Below, piece after piece: positions 61,358 to 64,000 of a DNA stretch of 64,000 bases. The notes under the pieces were generated by a model, which ran no database searches, was not told the origin of the DNA, and saw only the letters and a list, made by a program, of their open reading frames with translations. Made by a program: the position numbers and the translations under genes. Positions within the stretch are counted from its first letter, which is position 1; each line of letters opens with the position of its first letter. The DNA is from an uncultured Dorea sp. (GTDB taxonomy: Bacteria > Bacillota_A > Clostridia > Lachnospirales > Lachnospiraceae): positions 1-64,000 of the forward strand of contig CAJTRO010000001.1 in NCBI GenBank assembly GCA_910579015.1, written 5' to 3'.

Positions 61358-63510
61358 TACACCTTCGCTCCTTTAACTGCCACGCTGGACAGATTCATAT
61401 TTAACCCAGCCGTCTCTTTATGCGGCCTGCATAACAGATACAAGAATCCTATCAGCACCAGAAGCGCCGCCATCGTACCTATCCCCGGTTCCTTACCCGT
61501 AAACAGCATTCCAAACTGATAGACACACAGCGAAACCGCATAGGCAAATGCGCACTGATACCCGATCGCAAACCAGGTCCAGCCTGCATGATTCATCTCC
61601 CTCTTGATCGCGCCGATCGCCGCAAAGCATGGCGCGCACAAAAGATTGAATACCAGGAAAGAATACGCGGAAACAGCCGTCATGCTCACGGCCAGCGTCC
61701 CCCAGATCTCGCTCCCGTCCTCTGCCACTTCCCCAAATCCATAGAGAATACCAAACGTCCCGACCACATTTTCCTTCGCCACAAGCCCTGTGATCGCCGC
61801 CACAGCCGCCTGCCAGTCTCCCCATCCAACCGGAATGAAGATCCAGGCAAATGCCCGCCCGATACCTGCCAGGAATCCGTCGCTTAAGTCATCCACCATG
61901 CCGAACTGTCCGTCCACAATTCCGAATCCTGAGGTAAACCAGATAAAGACCGTTGACAGAAGAATGACGGTTCCCGCCTTCTTGATAAAGGACCAGCCTC
62001 TCTCCCACATGCTTCTCATCACATTTCCCACGGTCGGCATGTGATAAGCCGGCAGTTCCATAACAAACGGCGCCGGATCTCCGGCAAACAGCCTCGTCTT
62101 CTTCAGAATGATCCCGGAACAGATGACCGCCGCAATCCCCACAAAATACGCGCTCGGCGCCACCCATGAAGCCCCGTCAAACAACGCTCCGGCAATCAGC
62201 GCGATGATCGGCAGTTTCGCACCGCACGGGATAAATGTAGTCGTAATGATCGTCATCTTGCGGTCGCGGTCATTCTCGATCGTGCGGGACGCCATGATCC
62301 CCGGCACTCCGCACCCCGTACCGATCAGCATCGGGATAAATGACTTCCCGGACAGTCCGAACCTGCGGAATACTCTGTCCATGATAAACGCAATCCTGGC
62401 CATGTATCCGCACGCTTCCAGAAATGCGAGAAAGATAAACAGCACAAGCATCTGCGGAACAAATCCAAGAACAGCTCCCACGCCCGCAAGGATACCATCC
62501 AGGATCAATCCCCGCAGCCATTCTGCACAATGAATGCTCACAAGAAATTTTTCTGCCGCAGGCGGAATAATCTCCCCAAACAGAACGTCATTCGTCCAAT
62601 CTGTCACGACAGCTCCTATCGTCGAAACCGACACATAATAGACCAGCCACATTACCGCGGCAAAGATCGGCAATGCAAGCCATCTGTTCGTCACAACCCG
62701 GTCAATCTTGTCGGAGATCGTCAGCTTCTCTTTCCCGGCCTTCTTAACACAGCCGTCTGTCACGGACGCAATGTAATGATACCGTTCATTCGTAATGATG
62801 CTCTCCGCGTCATCATCCAGCCTCTCCTCTGCCTTTGCTATTATCTGCGATACATCCGGGGCCTGCACCATCTGCCCCTTAAGCTTCTCGTCTCTTTCAA
62901 ACAGCTTTATCGCATAGAATCTTTTCTGTTCTTCTGCAATCCCTGTCAGCTTCCGCTCAATCTCCCCAAGATATCCTTCCACCTCCAAAGAAAATCTATG
63001 GACAGCTTTGGCCTCACTCTTATTCTGCGCCATTTTCACGGCCATGTCAACCGCTTCCCCGATGCCTTCTCCCTTTAATGCGGAAATAGGCACGACCTTG
63101 CACCCAAGTTTTTCTCCCAATACCTTTATGTCAATCTGATCTCCGGATTTTCTCACCATATCCATCATATTAACCGCCAATACAACCGGAATCCCCAGCT
63201 CCATCAGCTGTGTGCTCAGATACAGATTCCGCTCCAGATTCGTTCCGTCCACAATATTAAGGATTGCATCCGGGCGCTCCGTAATCAGATAATTTCTGGC
63301 TGTAACTTCCTCCAATGTATATGGGGATAAGGAATAGATCCCCGGCAGATCTGTGATCGTGACTTCCTTATTATCCTTTAATTTTCCTTCCTTCTTCTCA
63401 ACGGTAACACCCGGCCAGTTTCCAACAAACTGGTTCGAACCCGTAAGCGCATTGAACAGCGTGGTCTTCCCGCTGTTAGGGTTTCCTGCAAGCGCGATCT
63501 TTACTCCCAT
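61357..63510 (-). CDS. feoB: Ferrous iron transporter FeoB
   Basis: A 717-residue FeoB. The N-terminal GTPase has G1 GNPNSGKTTLFNALTG, G3 DLPGIYSLSP, and G4 VNMMD; the guanine-dissociation-inhibitor region follows (about 170-265), then the transmembrane part with two Gate repeats (GCGVPGIMASRTIENDRDR and CAPCFAAIGAIKREM). It imports Fe2+. It is in an operon with two feoA genes upstream and the Cys-rich mini-protein downstream. Confidence 0.96.
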   Translation of the reverse strand: MGVKIALAGNPNSGKTTLFNALTGSNQFVGNWPGVTVEKKEGKLKDNKEVTITDLPGIYSLSPYTLEEVTARNYLITERPDAILNIVDGTNLERNLYLSTQLMELGIPVVLAVNMMDMVRKSGDQIDIKVLGEKLGCKVVPISALKGEGIGEAVDMAVKMAQNKSEAKAVHRFSLEVEGYLGEIERKLTGIAEEQKRFYAIKLFERDEKLKGQMVQAPDVSQIIAKAEERLDDDAESIITNERYHYIASVTDGCVKKAGKEKLTISDKIDRVVTNRWLALPIFAAVMWLVYYVSVSTIGAVVTDWTNDVLFGEIIPPAAEKFLVSIHCAEWLRGLILDGILAGVGAVLGFVPQMLVLFIFLAFLEACGYMARIAFIMDRVFRRFGLSGKSFIPMLIGTGCGVPGIMASRTIENDRDRKMTIITTTFIPCGAKLPIIALIAGALFDGASWVAPSAYFVGIAAVICSGIILKKTRLFAGDPAPFVMELPAYHMPTVGNVMRSMWERGWSFIKKAGTVILLSTVFIWFTSGFGIVDGQFGMVDDLSDGFLAGIGRAFAWIFIPVGWGDWQAAVAAITGLVAKENVVGTFGILYGFGEVAEDGSEIWGTLAVSMTAVSAYSFLVFNLLCAPCFAAIGAIKREMNHAGWTWFAIGYQCAFAYAVSLCVYQFGMLFTGKEPGIGTMAALLVLIGFLYLLCRPHKETAGLNMNLSSVAVKGAKV

Positions 63511-63596
63511 ATTTCTTCCCTCCTGTTCTTATATTGTTTCTTGTATTTCGCAGATATTTCTTTCCTCACTGCTAAAATTCTCTGTGTTATTATGCC

Positions 63597-63818
63597 TTAC
63601 TGTACCTCGATCATCTGAGCATCCGCTTTTCTGATCGACAGCTCATAGCCTCTGACCGTCACTTCTACCGGATCTCCAAGAGGCGCCGTCTTTCTTACAC
63701 AGACCTGAGTACCCTTTGTAAGCCCCATGTCCATAATCCTCCGTTTCACCGCGCCTTCTCCGTGCAGCTTCACGACCACAGCGTTCTGGCCGCATTTCAC
63801 ATCTCTTAGGGTAAGCAT
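63597..63818 (-). CDS. feoA: FeoA family protein
   Basis: A 73-residue SH3-like FeoA: LTLRDVKCGQNAVVVKLHGEGAVKRRIMDMGLTKGTQVCVRKTAPLGDPVEVTVRGYELSIRKADAQMIEV. FeoA binds and tunes FeoB. AAGGAGG precedes the ATG. A second feoA-like gene ends 16 bp upstream. Confidence 0.93.
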   Translation of the reverse strand: MLTLRDVKCGQNAVVVKLHGEGAVKRRIMDMGLTKGTQVCVRKTAPLGDPVEVTVRGYELSIRKADAQMIEVQ

Positions 63819-63833
63819 CTTCTCATATCCTCC

Positions 63834-64000
63834 TTATACCATGATCTTATTCGCAATTCCTCTGCTTACTGCAACTCTGGAATCCTTCACCTGGACGATG
63901 ATATTTCCATGATTGCTTGATACGATTCTGACTCTCTCTCCTACAGTAAATCCCAGATTCTCAAGAAACCGTCTTGCCTCATCCTTTCCTCCGATCCTCC
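63834..64000 (-). CDS. FeoA-like protein, cut by window edge
   Basis: The last 55 residues of a second FeoA-domain protein, in one open frame to the window end: RIGGKDEARRFLENLGFT then VGERVRIVSSNHGNIIVQVKDSRVAVSRGIANKIMV. It follows the FeoA pattern (LGF, the GERV strand and the SRGIANKI ending). The start lies beyond the window. Two feoA genes in front of feoB are common in Clostridia. Confidence 0.85.
   Translation of the reverse strand, partial: RIGGKDEARRFLENLGFTVGERVRIVSSNHGNIIVQVKDSRVAVSRGIANKIMV

Overview
The window looks like a chromosomal segment of a gut-type anaerobic Firmicute, most probably a Lachnospiraceae (Clostridium cluster XIVa) member. The evidence is moderate GC content, strong AGGAGG-type ribosome binding sites, a CD1871A-type CXXC mini-protein next to a TlpA/Fe-S redox pair, a CpsB/C/D-type capsule operon, FeoA/FeoB with a Cys-rich partner, GPH sugar symporters and YesM/YesN-type two-component genes. 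There is no rRNA operon, canonical tRNA gene, phage, transposase or CRISPR array.

Layout. 0.3-4.3 kb: a MATE exporter, an HPr-like protein lacking the phosphorylatable His, and a membrane redox group (TlpA lipoprotein, CXXC mini-protein, NapH-like Fe-S protein whose N-terminus is inflated by 36-bp tandem repeats). 4.4-10.1 kb: the most interesting locus, a putative RNA-repair island. It holds a slipin/band-7 protein, a noncoding RNA with the fold of a bacterial Y RNA of the YrlA type (T-arm, GNRA-capped mini-stem, D-arm), the RNA ligase RtcB, and two divergent WYL-domain regulators. Tandem 12-bp and 16-bp repeats sit between these genes, and no Ro60/Rsr gene is in view.

10.1-24.2 kb: DUF1905, an ECF S component, an MFS exporter, aspartase plus malic enzyme, a chemoreceptor, a membrane MutS-like ATPase, an EamA exporter, a TetR-ABC exporter operon with an inverted-repeat operator, and an Rpn-like nuclease with a heptad-repeat tail. 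24.3-42.2 kb: a carbohydrate island on the minus strand. It encodes inositol-type enzymes (two IolE, IolI, IolG, a second Gfo/Idh dehydrogenase, another TIM-barrel isomerase) under a LacI regulator with two nearly identical palindromic operators. It also has a GPH transporter fused to a cytidylate-kinase-like domain, a binding-protein/histidine-kinase/AraC-response-regulator trio, a second GPH transporter and a GH36 alpha-galactosidase. A plausible joint role is use of galactosyl-cyclitols or related plant sugars.

42.4-51.1 kb: a CoA-disulfide-reductase/rhodanese/siroheme-reductase/ferredoxin fusion, a PucR regulator divergent from a DUF5058 transporter pair plus M20 amidohydrolase, and a second MATE exporter. 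51.2-58.5 kb: a HAD phosphatase and the distal part of a capsule/exopolysaccharide operon (cpsB, cpsC, cpsD, an Ig-like membrane protein, an LCP ligase, a 42-residue membrane mini-protein, a PglF/CapD-like dehydratase) behind a near-consensus promoter. 58.7-64 kb: an HD hydrolase, a small protein of unknown function, an M24 peptidase and a feoA-feoA-feoB-Cys-rich ferrous iron operon cut by the window edge.
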